Assembly: GCA_947179485.1 (NCBI GenBank)
Contig: OX359245.1
Coordinates: forward strand, 20,447,067 to 20,511,066
DNA from: Allacma fusca
Lineage: Eukaryota > Arthropoda > Collembola > Symphypleona > Sminthuridae
DNA length: 64,000 nucleotides
Direction: 5' to 3'
A program made the position numbers and the translations under genes. A model generated the notes under the pieces. It did not search any database. It was not told the origin of the DNA and saw only the letters and a list, made by a program, of their open reading frames with translations. Below are positions 1 through 13,280 of the stretch, one piece after another (the first letter of the stretch is position 1; the number at the start of each line of letters is the position of its first letter).

Positions 1-3000
1 CTGTTTCCTTCATGGTTTTGGCATCAACGAATACCAGGAAATCCTGCCGGCCTGGTTGTGATACCGAGACGGCTGCCATTAAAATTCCCGAATCTTCAGT
101 GCTTTTATTATTATTATTGCTTACGGAAGCGGGTGGAGGAGCAAAAACAGGTTCTCCAGCAAAAGAAGTTGAGGCATCTCGCCAGAGTTTGGTATGACCA
201 GTTCTGGTGTCAATTTTACAGAGCTATAAAATATAATAATTTCAACCTTATTTGCATGTACAGGGTTTTCTCAACCTTTTCCTCCATCCTAGTCATATAT
301 GTAAGGGACAATGATACGAAAGATACAACGCTAATATTTTCTGCATAATTCTTTTTCAGACTTTTGAATATTTCCTTGACCAGGTCAATATTTACGGTCG
401 AAACATGAAGCGATCAAAACATGAAGTAGAGTTGGGATTTCGAATTCAGTGTTATAATTGCTACACATGTGTTTTGCTGGCTTTTCAATAAATTCTTTCG
501 CAGGTCAATTTTTGACCAAAAAATAAGAAGCAAGTTTGGGGTAAATTTAATTCTAGGAGTGAAATTGAAGGAGATGCCAAGAAGTAGGAAGTTCAGACGT
601 AGCATGTTTTTTTTGTAGGATTTTTGACAGGCTTAAAAACTTTGACTATCTTGACGCAAATTTAATGAGAACACAGTTTATTTCGTTATCCTAGGTCCGA
701 AATGTCGGATACTGCAGCCAGGAGCCAAATACGGTACGCAAAGTTATGATATTGTGACAAATTTTCACATTTCAAAGGTTAAAAAATTCCTGACTACGTT
801 TCATGTTTTGACCCCTGCGCCTGCAATGTTTTGTATTATTGTATGTTACATTTTATATGTAGGCTAGGAGGCAGTCAAAGGTTTCATGTCTCTCTGTGTG
901 TCGCTTCAATTCCATACGACAAAAATATTTGCTAATTTTCTTAGCCATTTAATAATTATCCATACCACTATGTATTTCGTTACTTACTGAATTAGCGTAA
1001 TACCCGGGAAGGCAAGTTCCAGTACCGAAGACAAACCGATGTTCCTTTTGATAATAGTTGGGATTGACTATTGGTCCTTCGAAACCAGGCTCACCGAAAC
1101 TTTCGGGAGTGACCACAATTGAGTTTTCCATATCTTTTGCAGCAGTGGCCTTTGTCTTTTTATTTTGAAGGAGATTTACATGTTTCGGAATTTCCTGGAA
1201 GGTAAAACACAGATTAACTATATTATTATTAACCATCTACCGTAAGGATTTTGGAACAACTTGATTGAATTCGGCACGGACCTTAGCATTCATAATGATA
1301 GGCAAGTGAAATCTTTGCAGTTGGGATGGATATTGATCGGTGACGTCGTCAGCTCGGAGCTTCTCAATGCTCATTTTATCTAAAATCTTCTCACTTTCAT
1401 AGGTATTAATGTCAATGATGATGTGACCACTGCTGTCCTCAAAGGCATTCGCAATATGGAAGTAGAAGAAAGGTTCCTGAGAATAGTATTTGGTCTTAAG
1501 AATGTTCCCAGTACTTTTTTCGACGATGTGGAATCGATTCTGCTTAAAGAAAGTTCCAATAAACACACAGCTGTAATTAAAACTATACAAATAATAGATA
1601 CACAAGTAGAATTGGTCAGCCTTACCCTTTCCGTTGGCGTCCATTCCATCGCATCGCGGAGACCTCTGCCGGTCAATTTGGCTTCTGCAAGGGTAATGAT
1701 ACTCATGAGTAAGGGTTGTTCCAGCATCACGATGTAGTTCTTCGTCATGGCAAAACTGTGGTAATAGCTCACGTAAGTGTTCCACGATGGATATATTGTG
1801 GATACTATTTCGGATTTTTTTATAGCTGGAATGAAACAATAAAGACAGTTAATAAAATTAATTATTCATAATTGGGTTCACTACCCACAAGTTATATAAA
1901 CCCGTTGCAAAATATTTAGTTTGAAAGTATATAATGTGTATAAAAAGTTCCAAGGCTCTTTTACTATCTTTCAGACTCCTGCCCCCTTTCGGAATCCTAA
2001 TGATATGGTACTTGGGCGTGGGCTTGAAGCTCGTTCCAATATTGTACAAGTCTCCAGTAACTTGACAGCGTAATGGATGGGCTGTGGCCATGTACACTCC
2101 GAAATGCTTGTAAAAGTCAATCTGGAAAAGCATGCCAGATTACCACTCATTTAGGGCATTACATGAATTGTAAAGTAATAGGTATATCTTTGTCATCATT
2201 GTCAGAATGATACCTTATTGGCTTCAACGGTGCCCAGGTCCGTTGTCCTGATGTTGTGAATATGGCACGTTTCTGAACACGCAAACATCTCCCCACCTAC
2301 TTCATATAAATTTAAGGACGCGTTATCCGTTAGACATCCTGAACCCTACAAATATATTTTGATATAATTAATTATATAATTTGCTCCAGTTTAGACACAC
2401 CCTGGCATTAAAGCAAAACAGTAACAGTAGAAAATATATTGTCTTCAAAATTTGGTGTAAATAATAATATAATCATATATAATAATATAACGTTTTCATT
2501 CCACGGATAATTTTAATTTTTCAGTTTTTTCAACCGACGTGATGTCACAGTGTCAGACATTCCTAAAGTGTTAGCTATAAAAAGCCAGGCATGGATTAAG
2601 AAATGATAATGTTGTCTTACAAAAGCACTGGCAACCCTATTAAAAAACGTTCGTCCCTCTCCAGGACATCCTTTGGTAGAAAACTCGGCATAAACAGGCT
2701 TCTTTGCTGCAATAGCCTTCTTATAAGCATCGGACTGGACGTAGCGTTTCGTAAAATTGACCTGAATTACAAGTATACAAATTTGTTTCAACATTCCCAC
2801 ACACTATAACAACGCTTTTTAGGTTCTTGTTGAAATTTGGTTTACTTGAAGCCTGAACTTCGAGCTGAAAAAAATAATCGTATACAATGCATGAAAAAGA
2901 TATTACTTACAATTCCATCTTGGATCTCAAATTTGGACAACATAGCATACCCATCCAAATAGTGCTTTATGGTAATGTCTCCAAGGTCAAATTTCCCAGG

Positions 3001-5982
3001 TCCCACTCTCAAATAAGTTCCATTTAGCCATTCTGGTATTTGTCCTTTGAACGAATAGTCAAACAAAATTTGTAAACTATCCGTATCACATTCAAAAATT
3101 TGTATGCATGTTTACATGTAATTTAATATAATAATTACTTTAAATTTAATAATTGCAGCATCCGTAAAAATTCAAGATAAACATACTATAAAGTTCATTT
3201 TTCTCTTGATGAAAATGATCCTGACCCAATTCTTCCCAAATGGTTGTACCATTCATGACATTTTTTGGTTAAAGACAATAATGTTAACAATATATGACTC
3301 GGCGCTCATGTTTACAAACAAAAGTGAATTTATTACAATGATGACTACCACAGTAGTCTCACTACCTTAAGCACGAACAGGATTACTATCCGAGTTCAGG
3401 TACACTCCCCAGTAACTTAAGAATCTATGTTATGCTAACTATTCATTCTATACAGTACACACTTCTTATAAGAACAATCCTAAAAGCACCAAGATTTGAC
3501 TCTTACAATCTCTTACAATGAGATGCTCTTAGGGGAGAAAAACTATCATTGTGGTAAAGGGGAGTATGACCAAATATTTGTGATCCTGCAGAGAGCGTGC
3601 TCATATAAGGTCGAGTGTACTGTATATTACATGTCCCTTCTGTCTGAACTATATAGTTTTTTAGTTCTTGTGAATGTGAATTTTAACAGCCAAGTACACA
3701 TGTGTTTTCCAACATTACAAGATTCTAACTAATCTCCTCACCCTTGGCTTGATTCTCCCGAAACTATCTGATTCACAAAAAAAATGAACAAAAGCGTGTC
3801 ATGACGTAAGACTCGTAAATGCGTGTAAAAGATATTTATAATAACTATTATCTACTATACACTTACTTAATAAACAATACAAACATTTGTTTTGCTGTCA
3901 GAAAACCACAAGTCACTGATAGTGCTACTCATTGTCAACGAGCAATCTAAGTCAAGCCTGCGATAATTAAGTACCACAGGATAAAATTCGGATAGTTGCT
4001 ATAATTTATAAATTATGGTTAATTGTTTTGTAGTACGTTTGCTTACACATTTTTACATGCAAGCTTACAAACCATATTTGTACATAATAAATTCTACCTT
4101 AGTAAATTCTGCCAAATGCATATCTTTGGTGTCATAGTTATCACATGAAGATTAGCCAACTTCCCTTCTTCTCTTGAGACACATTCGTTTTTAAATGGGC
4201 ATGATGAAGTGTCACACGTTTTACTATTTCTCACCACAGTATAAGTCCTGCTCATTTTCCTTTTCAATTATGTTTCAGCTTCTGGGGCATACAATGAAAT
4301 AGTTACAAACAAGCCGAAAGGAACAAAAAAAGGTAGGGTTTTACGAAGTTTTTGTTAGCATATTAGTGTCTTGTAATTAAAAGGAGTACATGTAAACATT
4401 TATAGAGACGCTACAGTGTTATGTCGCTAGACGAGAGGTAAGTTATATGTAATATAAAATATCATTTTTTCCGTACAAACGCGTGTCATTTCAAGAATCA
4501 AACTGGAGCTTTTAAGGATGCCCTTGCACAGAGAGTACACTGCACGTGTATGTAGTGGTTATAGGAGTTGAGTGATTTTGGTAATAGCCTCAGAAACCCA
4601 TAAGTTTATAAAGGCGGAGAAAGGGAAATTGCGGAGATATTGTTGTGATGACATATTGCAATATCCAAGTCAAGGTAACAAACAGATTTTTGTTTTGTGA
4701 ATTCCGCAGGTAAACTTGTTTCATGTTCCTTCAATCTCTCCCATTTGTATAATGTCACTGACGTATAACATTATCACATAAATGCATGTGTGTGCAAGTT
4801 ATTGTTACGTGTCCGGTGTGTGTATGAGTTCATTCATTTCTGTAACGTCACCGAAACGGAATTATATAATCAAGAGGAACGTATGTGGTTCATTGAAATA
4901 ATTAGTCAAAAACTTTTGTTATGTAACACACTTCTAAATACCTCTGTACGGATCATTTGAACTTCTGTATGTTCCCTATTGCACAATAATTCTGTAATTT
5001 CCAGTCTTTTTACGTTGAGACTGACTTTCATGTGAATCAGTACATAATAGTGCGGTCGCAATTTCTTACGACGAATCCCTTCATCAGTACGTACTTAAAA
5101 ATGTATTTTACTATGTGTGCAAATATGTACGTGCAGGTAGAGTTCTATGCAATTACTTTTATATATTTCTGTGGAATTGAGAACATAGACACAAGAAAGT
5201 GCAAGTCTTAAAAATTGTTTTACACAATTGGGATTAAACTTTCATAGAGTTGCGTTGCAAAATTTGGCTTTGACTTTTAAGAACTTTCAGTTCAGCGTTA
5301 AATCTTCATTATGGTTCTTAATATTTACACTCGTCAAGATTCGAACTGGTTTTTATTAATGATACTCGCTGATATGATAGGTACTCGCTCTTGACATTTG
5401 TGACTCTATTGGCGATACCAATTGGTTTAAGTGCGAATTGCCACAGATTACTACAAATTATGAAATGTCAACATTTGTGGTTTCGATTATTGGTATAATT
5501 TTGACTGTTGATGTAACACAAATATTTTTATTTACCAGGGTTAAACTAAGATTTCAGATTTTAAGAACACGTTTTGTAAGCAGTAGTGTTTAAATATTTT
5601 CACCCATTTCTCCTGAACATGTGTTGTCTATCTGCACAATCCTGGATTTTGTGTGTAACGTTAAATTACAGGCATTCCTGCATTATTGTAATTTTACAGT
5701 TACCCATTAATATATTTCTGTAATAGTTACTACAAACTTAAAATACTGGTAATTTTGTTATTTTCAATTTAATTATAAAATAATTATTTACATTATAACT
5801 TAAATATAGATAGATACTATAACTTAAAACCATAAGATAATTTTTGTGCAAATAATGAGCCTTTTAGCAGCAATCGTCGCAGAAAACGAATTATGGAACT
5901 CACCCTCAATCTTAGCTCTCACAGGTTCCAGTTGCTCGTCCTGAGTGCGGAAAATATTTCCCAAAGAAGCTCGAGCTTCCAT
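1..5982 (-). CDS. Carotenoid cleavage oxygenase (NinaB/BCO/RPE65 family), 3' end cut by window edge
   Basis: Nine exons join in frame: 5982-5904, 3044-2911, 2761-2636, 2345-2214, 2121-1965, 1825-1626, 1539-1282, 1194-988 and 223-1, giving about 505 residues before the edge. Family enzymes are non-haem iron dioxygenases that cleave carotenoids, in arthropods to make retinal for vision. The N-terminus reads EQLEPVRAKIEG then QIPEWLNGT and a GPG turn, the family signature. Three of the four iron-binding histidines are visible: ATAHP (H172), YYHSF (H232) and FHIANAFE (H304). The fourth lies past the left edge. The ATG at 5982 gives the best family alignment. Intron 1 (3,045-5,903) is 2.9 kb and holds no recognisable gene. 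The exon-7 donor is uncertain: GTCCGT at 1281 keeps phase, whereas the better-looking GTAGAT at 1240 would not. All other junctions keep phase. No disruption is seen, so the gene is probably functional. Confidence 0.9.
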
Positions 5983-7977
5983 GTTTTCAAGCTTTTTCAA
6001 CCCACCTTAAAAATAATATACGGAATCTCCAAAACTATAGTGTGCACTCGTTTTTTTAATTGAAAATAGGACCTTAAATTGACGGAAACTTTAAAGATCA
6101 ACTTCACAAGTTTTAATAAAGAGCGGAGTCTCACGAGCGCAATGCTTTTATATGAAATTTTACTCTCAAAGACTATTACTTACTTATTGGACAGTTATGA
6201 ATCTCACAAGCAACTCAGAATGTACAATGTTCTCAGATGTCAGATAGTTTAGTTTGATACGCTTCGCATGTGTGTCCCACGCTCACGTTTTTGGGGTCCA
6301 CACAAGTCACTTTCAATGGTCTACCTTGGCTTTGGCGATTGTGGGGTTTGGATATGCTTGTCACCTTTTCAATTTTTATAAAGGAATTAATCCCCACAGT
6401 TCAGCCCGCAAATGGGTGTTATTTAACTATTCTTAAATGTAAGTGAATGTAATGTAAGTTGTTGTAGCTGTACGCATGGTAAATATTTTAATAGATTTAC
6501 AAGATTTGTTTTATCTGTGTGTCTTTTCTCAGCAGTTCAAATTAATACCCATATAACTTTTCAAAGCATAAAAAATTAGTTATTAATGGTTTATTTCTCA
6601 ATGTTCTACTATACACAGTGAGAAATTGAGAGCAATTTATTTGCATATTTATGTATGTATCTATATATTATTTAACTGTGTACAAATTATCACTAGAGCT
6701 GCTCACTGTGTGGTTTGGAACACCCACGTTGTCTCACATTTGTTCAGATAAATCAATATGAACTTGCAGGACAGAATAAATACTGACTTAAACTTTGGCT
6801 TGTCATTGTTGCGCAAGCTTGAGGGAAATAATTAAATGTATTGGAGAAATGAATTTAATGCAATTTAATTGTTTCAGTGATTGAATGATTTGTTATTAGT
6901 TTGTTGCGCTAATATAGTGATGATCAAAAGCAGATGTTAACACAAAGATTTTATTTTCAATAAACTTTCATCAGCCAGATCTTTTATGTAGACTTGATGT
7001 AAAGGACTTGCTTCATTTACTCTTTGATTCGTATACAGGGTAGAATAAAATTATGTAACAATTTAAGCACGTATTTATTAATCTCTTATATCACAGTCGG
7101 ACAATTTTTGAATTTTTCTCCGTCACCACTTGTATTCTATATATTTCAATATCACTACAACAGCTGCTAGTTTTCTATTATAAGTGTAATAATTCTCACA
7201 AAAAAATATATTACCATTATTAATGGAAAGGATCCACAAGACTATCGAGAATTTTGATAATTGTACAAATAAATAATGTTTAACTAGATATCAAACTTTA
7301 AAAGATGTTCCTGTGAATTTGAATTCCTGACTGTAATCTAGATTCCCATTAAAATTCCAGGTAGATAGCTTAACTTGTAAAGATTTTGTTTTTTTAAGAT
7401 GCATATATCCTTATCCTTGTGCCAAAAACCTGTCCGTTCTCTTCATTTATAACATACCGCGTGCTAAATTGTGAATATAATAACCTTCCCTAGTAGCTGA
7501 CAGTATGTACATATAAGTTCAATTTCAGTAACTGCAAAAAAACCAATTTTTAATTTCTTTTACTCATTTGTGAGTAAGGGCAAATTGTTTTCGTGGGATG
7601 AAGTTTAACAACCAAAAATGGGGGTGGCTGGTACATTGAACATTGAAGTCAGACGTAATTAAAGTTAAAAAATTAGATTCCATTTGTACTAAATTATAGT
7701 TCGCATGCAGATTCTCCCTTTCAAACAACAGAATTATATATTGACATGTTGTGATTATCCATTCATTTTCTAACTTACAAAGAATCTTTGTATGAATTCT
7801 CAAATAATATGATCTGAAAATGTCTAATTGTTTACAATATGTACAAGAACATCATTAGTGGATAAATGTTACATTACTGCATGAATCAATAAATATATAG
7901 ACATGCGCAAAATTAAAATAATGGTTTATACACTGCGTATTTAAATACATTTCAAGATCATTGTGTCACTTTCGGTT
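5983..7977. other. Intergenic, 5' side of the carotenoid oxygenase gene
   Basis: AT-rich sequence with no open frame that looks coding on either strand. The plus-strand frame near 6,254-6,436 is short and has no family features. The promoter of the carotenoid oxygenase gene should lie in the first few hundred bases, but I see no clear core motif. Confidence 0.5.
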
Positions 7978-9957
7978 TCATCGCACGTTTACTTCAAGTC
8001 CTATGAAGTCTTGTAAAGACTCATAAACGATTTGCTTTCCCACCGCTTCGTAGACCTAAAAATATCAGCAGTGAGAAGCAAGTCCAGCAAAAATACTAAT
8101 AATTTTTAATATTAGGGAACTTACAATTACTTGAGACTTTAGGAATAATAATTACACATAGTGATAAATGTCTCTCACAATCAGCTCTAATCAATTATTA
8201 TAGCTGAATACGCATTGCTAAATTAATTTGTAAAGGACAGAGAATCCTTACTGTGGCACACTTTTTTATGTCAGTACGTGCAATGCAGGAGCAAATAACA
8301 TTTCCTCTTCATTCAACAACATTAGCATGTAAAATTAATTCAGTTATTCAATCATGAATGAATGAATATTGTACGCACAGATTTAAATTTCTTCATTCTT
8401 TCCTTGCAGTATTCCATACGCGGACATTATGTTGCATCACAAGACATTTTCATGTGTGTCAAGTGCACTGCAGTGCGTAAAATTTGTCAAATGGTCTGAT
8501 TCTCTTTACACAGTCAATACAAGAACATCTCTTTATAACGGAATCGTAAGAGTCTTTGGATTTTTGTCCGGTATAAACATATTATTTCATCCGGTATTGG
8601 ACTATTGTTTACATTGTTGGCATTTCGCGGGGACGAACAAACATGTCCGTTCTACGAATAAAATCCGTTATTTTGGCGTCCGTTACAGATTTCCATGCAA
8701 CCAGTTTTATTACTAGGAAGTATACGGTAATTATACAGAATTTAGTAGTACATGGGTCTTCGGATTTTTAGAATGAGACTGAAAAGAATAAATGAGAGTC
8801 TCAAACGTTTTCTGTTTGTCAGGATTCGGGCTAATTTCCTTAAATATATTTTTAAAATCAGCAAAAAATAAATAAACGCATGGCGTGCATGAACCCTATT
8901 ATGCTGATCAAGAATGAATGTATTTGTATGTAATGTTTGTATATTGGTGACATCACTTTACTCTTAACCTTAATTGTAATTGCACAGTGCACCCTTTCTA
9001 CAAGCGTCTCCTGATAATAAGAGCATTCTCACCACAGTAATAATGCCTCTCTACATATCTGGACAAATCTTTATTTACGACGTTAATTTTTTTCCTTACA
9101 TACATATGTACATACTGTGTGAAGTGTGGTGCTCTTATGAGAAGAGTGAGCTGCTCTATAATGTTAATTATGTAATAAATTACAGTTATTCTTTTCTAGC
9201 ATACTTTGCTATACTTACTTGCATGTTACTACTGAATTTTCATGATGAAGACATGGAGTATAGAAGGAGGGCAAGTTCGACGACTTTTTACATGAAAACA
9301 CATAACAGCTACTAGTGACTAGTTGACTATCTACTAAAGTGTGGACGCTTAATAGAGGAAAGGAAATAATTGCACTTACAAACATTTTTGCATCTCTTTT
9401 CAACAGTTTCATCCATTTTATTTTATCTTCCTAATATAGCACCAGTGCTGATTGAGGGTTTAGTAATAATAATTAATTCCTTAATACAGTACACTCTGTT
9501 TATGATGATACTACTAAAAGAACCATTTGACTCATATGGCGTGGTCTTACAAGGAGAAAAATTAAGTCTCTATTCGATCAAATATTAACAAATGATCATG
9601 TTGAGAAAGTGTTCTTAGGGAGTATCGTACAGTGAGAGTGTACTGTAATTAGTTACATATTATGGTAAGTTAAAAGAAACGTAATAACTTTCTGCAGTGT
9701 ATACAGTCTCTTCAACTTTTACAGAACTAAGAAAACTTTGTGAGTGACAAAGCCTCCAACAAAAAACTGAAGAGCCACTATTCAGAATGCAATTCAAGTA
9801 TGCAAAAGTATCTAATTACTTAAAATTGCAGTGCGCATCTTACATGGGCTTTCATTTCCTCGGATTCATGATCTGCAGATTGCTGTTTAAGTAAAGTTCC
9901 TCTTGAAAATGCTAGCCAAGTGGCATCACGCTGAACATAAAACACTCCAAATTGCAT
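7978..9957 (-). CDS. Possible small two-exon gene or 3' exons of a longer gene, unidentified
   Basis: Two stretches join perfectly in phase 0: 9957-9844, which ends in a GTAAGA donor, and 8055-7978, which follows an ATATTTTTAG acceptor and ends in TGA. If the ATG at 9957 is used, the product is 63 residues, starting MQFGVFYVQRD and ending GLEVNVR. The first exon can also be extended upstream to a CAG acceptor at 9965-9967, so this may be the end of a larger gene whose upstream exons I could not find. Composition is balanced and coding-like, with no signal peptide or membrane span. I do not recognise a family. The 1.8-kb intron holds only short spurious frames. Confidence 0.4.
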
Positions 9958-9967
9958 ATTGAGACTG

Positions 9968-11765
9968 TTTGGTAATTTTTACCAAGAAGTACATACATAT
10001 GTGTGTGTAACTCATAGTTATAAAATATTTCTAATAGTTGTAAATAAGAAATGAAGAAACATATGCATAACTCGTATGTTCACAGTAATGATGCTGTCTA
10101 CGTATGTACACAGCCTTAGGAATTGGAAATAAATTATGGACATGCAATTAATTTACTGAGGGTACTACTAACTCATTTTTAGTCATTTCCCCCTTAGCTT
10201 ATACCCACAAAATTTACTTTTAGTTTCATATACACACTCATATGCTTGTGTAACTATAGGAGCAGAGTTTACTTCTGTCTTGCATGCACTTTTACTACTC
10301 CTTACTTTTACCATAAAAGGAACTGCTGACGGGAAGTAGAGCATGACTTCGGACCTGGTTAACAGTTAAATGACAATTCCGTAAAGGATCTATAATATAA
10401 AGGGGATTTTAATGTGCCTGAAAATATAGGTGAGTTCTTGGGCTAAAGTACTTTCATGAGCGTAAAATAGCTCAGCATTAATTTCAGATTAAAAACCAAG
10501 TAGTATTATGATTGGTGAGTGTAAATCGGGCTGAGGTGTGATTAGTGTCGAAAGTCTATCTATGGACTGTGAGTAATAAAGTATACAGTGCGAGTTGTAC
10601 ACAAATTAGGTGATCCCGTTATGACCATTGAAGCTCCATAGGGTGTCGTCTCTCACCGCAGTCATTAGCAGTAGGAAGACGACGTTTTAGTCATTTTCAA
10701 TTCACACGTTTAACCCCGTCATTCCGTAAACACACATTAAGTCAAGTGCATCTTCCTTCGTCTAGTATTTGCATTACCTTTTGAACACTTCATCATTTAC
10801 TTGCTGACTGTCTTACGCATAGTCATCGTTAGGTTCGCGGATGGGAAAAGTCAGAACTTCGAACAAAATAGGAAGCATTTCTCCATGTTTTCCCTCAAAA
10901 ATCTCTCTTTCTAAAAATTATTTCCATCACGCATTTTTATTTTCACGAGCATCTTCCTCACCAAACATTCCTTTAAGGAAAAGATTCACGCTCCGAAACT
11001 ATGTCAGCAGTGCCAGAGCGTGTACATTTAAGGTAGAGTTGAGTGCAAGCGAAAAGCTCCGGCAGTCTTACTTCCTTTTCCCTAGGTGTTGTTTACCAGT
11101 CAACCATAAAGACAAATTGTGTCGTAATTTTTACTAGAAACTACACTTTACCAATTACACTTTGGACTTTGTGGAAGTGACGTTGAATCAAGACTTGAAA
11201 TACGGTCAAAATAATCGGGTAGAGTTGAAGAAACAGGTGCAAATTCTTGAAACTACAAGTGTTCAAAATTGCTGAGAAAACGGCTCTTAAACTCAAAAGT
11301 TATAGAAACGATCTCATGTGGAATGTATTTTAAAACAGTATAAAATAATACGGACCATATATAAGTAGCAAAATGAACCTCACAAGTACAAGTTACGACA
11401 AAGTTGGAGACCTTAACTGACATTCCGGAATTCCTTACCGAGCATAAACTAAGGTGACAGCTACAGTACAGTGAGAGACTCAAAGCAAGCCAAAATAAAA
11501 TACTATCCCCAGCAGTAAGCATGCGAGGAAGCATTACTGTATTAAGGACTAAGAGAAAAGAAGTGGCGTTCTAAAAACCGTTGATTGTTAATTAAACCAA
11601 AGGCGTCGCGTCAGGGATGAAGAGAAAAAGTGAAACTTTAAAAATTAAGCTGTAAAAATGGAATTTATTTTAATAATACAAAGAAATTAAAACCAGACAC
11701 GAAAAGCCCCTGCCATAAATATAGTGCAATTTTTACATTCTATAAATCCCTTAAGACTAATCAAA
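9968..11765. other. Intergenic, no gene recognised
   Basis: AT-rich. Short frames at 10,841-11,137 (+) and 11,253-11,534 (-) have no family features or splice support. A TATA-like CATAAATATA lies at about 11,714, some 50 bases before the next gene's start codon, and may be its core promoter. Confidence 0.45.
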
Positions 11766-13280
11766 ATGGTTTATAAAATCATTTCCCTATATTTCTATTT
11801 GATACTCCTCTTCCACCCGCATCTCTCATGTTCCTCCCAAGCCACAAATACGTCCAAAGTAAAAATCTCCCGCGGGGTTTACACCCGGGAATCTCTCACA
11901 CCAACCTTCTACACTTCCGTGGGAGCTCTCACTTTTGAGTACCAACTCCCCAACTTTTCCTCCCACCGGTCCATGATCTACGATCAGGACTGTCCCACGG
12001 ACGAGATCCTGGATAATCAAGCCTCAAGTTCCTACACCTGCCCCATCTTTCACTACCTCCATAAAATTCGAGACGAATTGGAACCCCTCATTCAGCTCAA
12101 GAACCTCCAGTCTCTCCCCGCAGCGGACAATGGCTACCAGATCCCACAATGCCCCAACCTCTCCAAACATTTCCTCTCCGTGAAAGTCACTTCCGAAAAT
12201 TTGGAATCCTACAAGGCCCAACTTCATCAGTGTGTCAATGGTCTCATGGTCAAATCCGCTTCGAAGCTAGACTTTAACCAAAGCCTTTTTAGATTCCCTT
12301 ACGCGTTTATGATGAGCAATTTCCTCGATAGTTACTTCAAGCAACTGCCTTCAGAAGGGCGAACTGATCTTGCTGTCCTTTTAAATGCCGCCACAAATTA
12401 CAACACTCTAGCGTTCCTCCAAGGCTTGGCAGAAGCTCAGCGTTGGCAGGACGCCGTCAAAGATTGTCAAAATCAGAACATCCCTAAATCCTTAATTTCG
12501 CCTGAAGTGCTTTCAAGCTCTCTACAAAAATTAAATGAACTATTACTTCCCAAGCAATTGGAGCCCATAACTTCGGTTAACTCTTCGTTGGGTGTTTATT
12601 ACAGGGATAAACTAACTGACTGCACCTTCACGGACGATAACAAATTATTTATAAGAGTGCTTGTTCCATTAAAACAAAGTTCTACGAATTGGAAATATTT
12701 GGAGGTGAAGAGTGTTCCTTTTTTGGAGGTGAAAAGCAAGCGAATTTGTTATATCAAAGAATTCGAGGAAGGAAAGCATTTTGCGCTGGACTTGCTCAGC
12801 CGAAGAAACGTTCAAATAGAGTGCGCTGGAGTTGATAGTGAGCCCGGAGGGAATAATCAGGACGAGCGCTTCTGTTTCCTCCGTGAGGAGGAGCAAAGTA
12901 TCTCTGCATTTAAGAAGACTTGTGCCTCAACGGTACTTGCTGCAGAAAACCGACGAAGTGTCCTAGCCAAATTTTGTCCAATGCTGTGTGAGGAAGCGGA
13001 GTTTTTTAATTTGCCAATTTTCACGAGGGTGGCTCCAGACCGGTTTGTTATTGTGGGGATGAATGAGTCCTTGGTAGCAGAGATTGACAGTAGCGTTAAC
13101 ATTATAGAGCTTGGAGGCAGTGGAGCTTTGGAGGTCACGTTGCCTTGTAAAGGGGTCATTATGTTTGGAAAGAGAAGGTTTCAGGCGGAGGAGCCTTGTG
13201 GGAGGGTTTACAAGGTCGTTAGAGTAGAGCCAGTTCAATGGGGGGAGGCGCATAGGATTACAAAGGAAATGTTGTTTTAA
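11766..13280 (+). CDS. Intronless secreted protein, possibly F/Env-ectodomain-derived
   Basis: A single 504-residue frame. The first ATG (11766, context AAAATGG) begins a signal peptide: MVYK, then a hydrophobic run around residues 5-22. The mature part is cysteine-rich (ISPEVL..., a VPLK block, then regularly spaced cysteines, and a closing GGSGALEV...C segment). The order of VPL block, cysteine region and final glycine/hydrophobic/cysteine segment recalls the C-terminal ectodomain of baculovirus-F/errantivirus-Env-like proteins. There is no C-terminal membrane anchor and no visible furin site plus fusion peptide, so a membrane-fusion role is not supported. Being intronless among multi-exon neighbours fits a retro- or virus-derived, now secreted, protein. 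A poly(A) signal AATAAA follows at 13,326. The family call is weak; that it is a real secreted protein is much firmer. Confidence 0.75.
   Translation: MVYKIISLYFYLILLFHPHLSCSSQATNTSKVKISRGVYTRESLTPTFYTSVGALTFEYQLPNFSSHRSMIYDQDCPTDEILDNQASSSYTCPIFHYLHKIRDELEPLIQLKNLQSLPAADNGYQIPQCPNLSKHFLSVKVTSENLESYKAQLHQCVNGLMVKSASKLDFNQSLFRFPYAFMMSNFLDSYFKQLPSEGRTDLAVLLNAATNYNTLAFLQGLAEAQRWQDAVKDCQNQNIPKSLISPEVLSSSLQKLNELLLPKQLEPITSVNSSLGVYYRDKLTDCTFTDDNKLFIRVLVPLKQSSTNWKYLEVKSVPFLEVKSKRICYIKEFEEGKHFALDLLSRRNVQIECAGVDSEPGGNNQDERFCFLREEEQSISAFKKTCASTVLAAENRRSVLAKFCPMLCEEAEFFNLPIFTRVAPDRFVIVGMNESLVAEIDSSVNIIELGGSGALEVTLPCKGVIMFGKRRFQAEEPCGRVYKVVRVEPVQWGEAHRITKEMLF

Noticed and set aside
3045-3110. Upstream extension of the carotenoid oxygenase exon and a separate frame near 3,190-3,260
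   Set aside because: The acceptor at 3,045 joins exactly in phase to the exon at 5,904-5,982 and recreates the family motif. The extension does not, and the 3.2-kb candidate exon fails phase.
12857-13253. Overlapping minus-strand frames within the secreted-protein gene
   Set aside because: Shadows of the 504-residue plus-strand frame. No family features.
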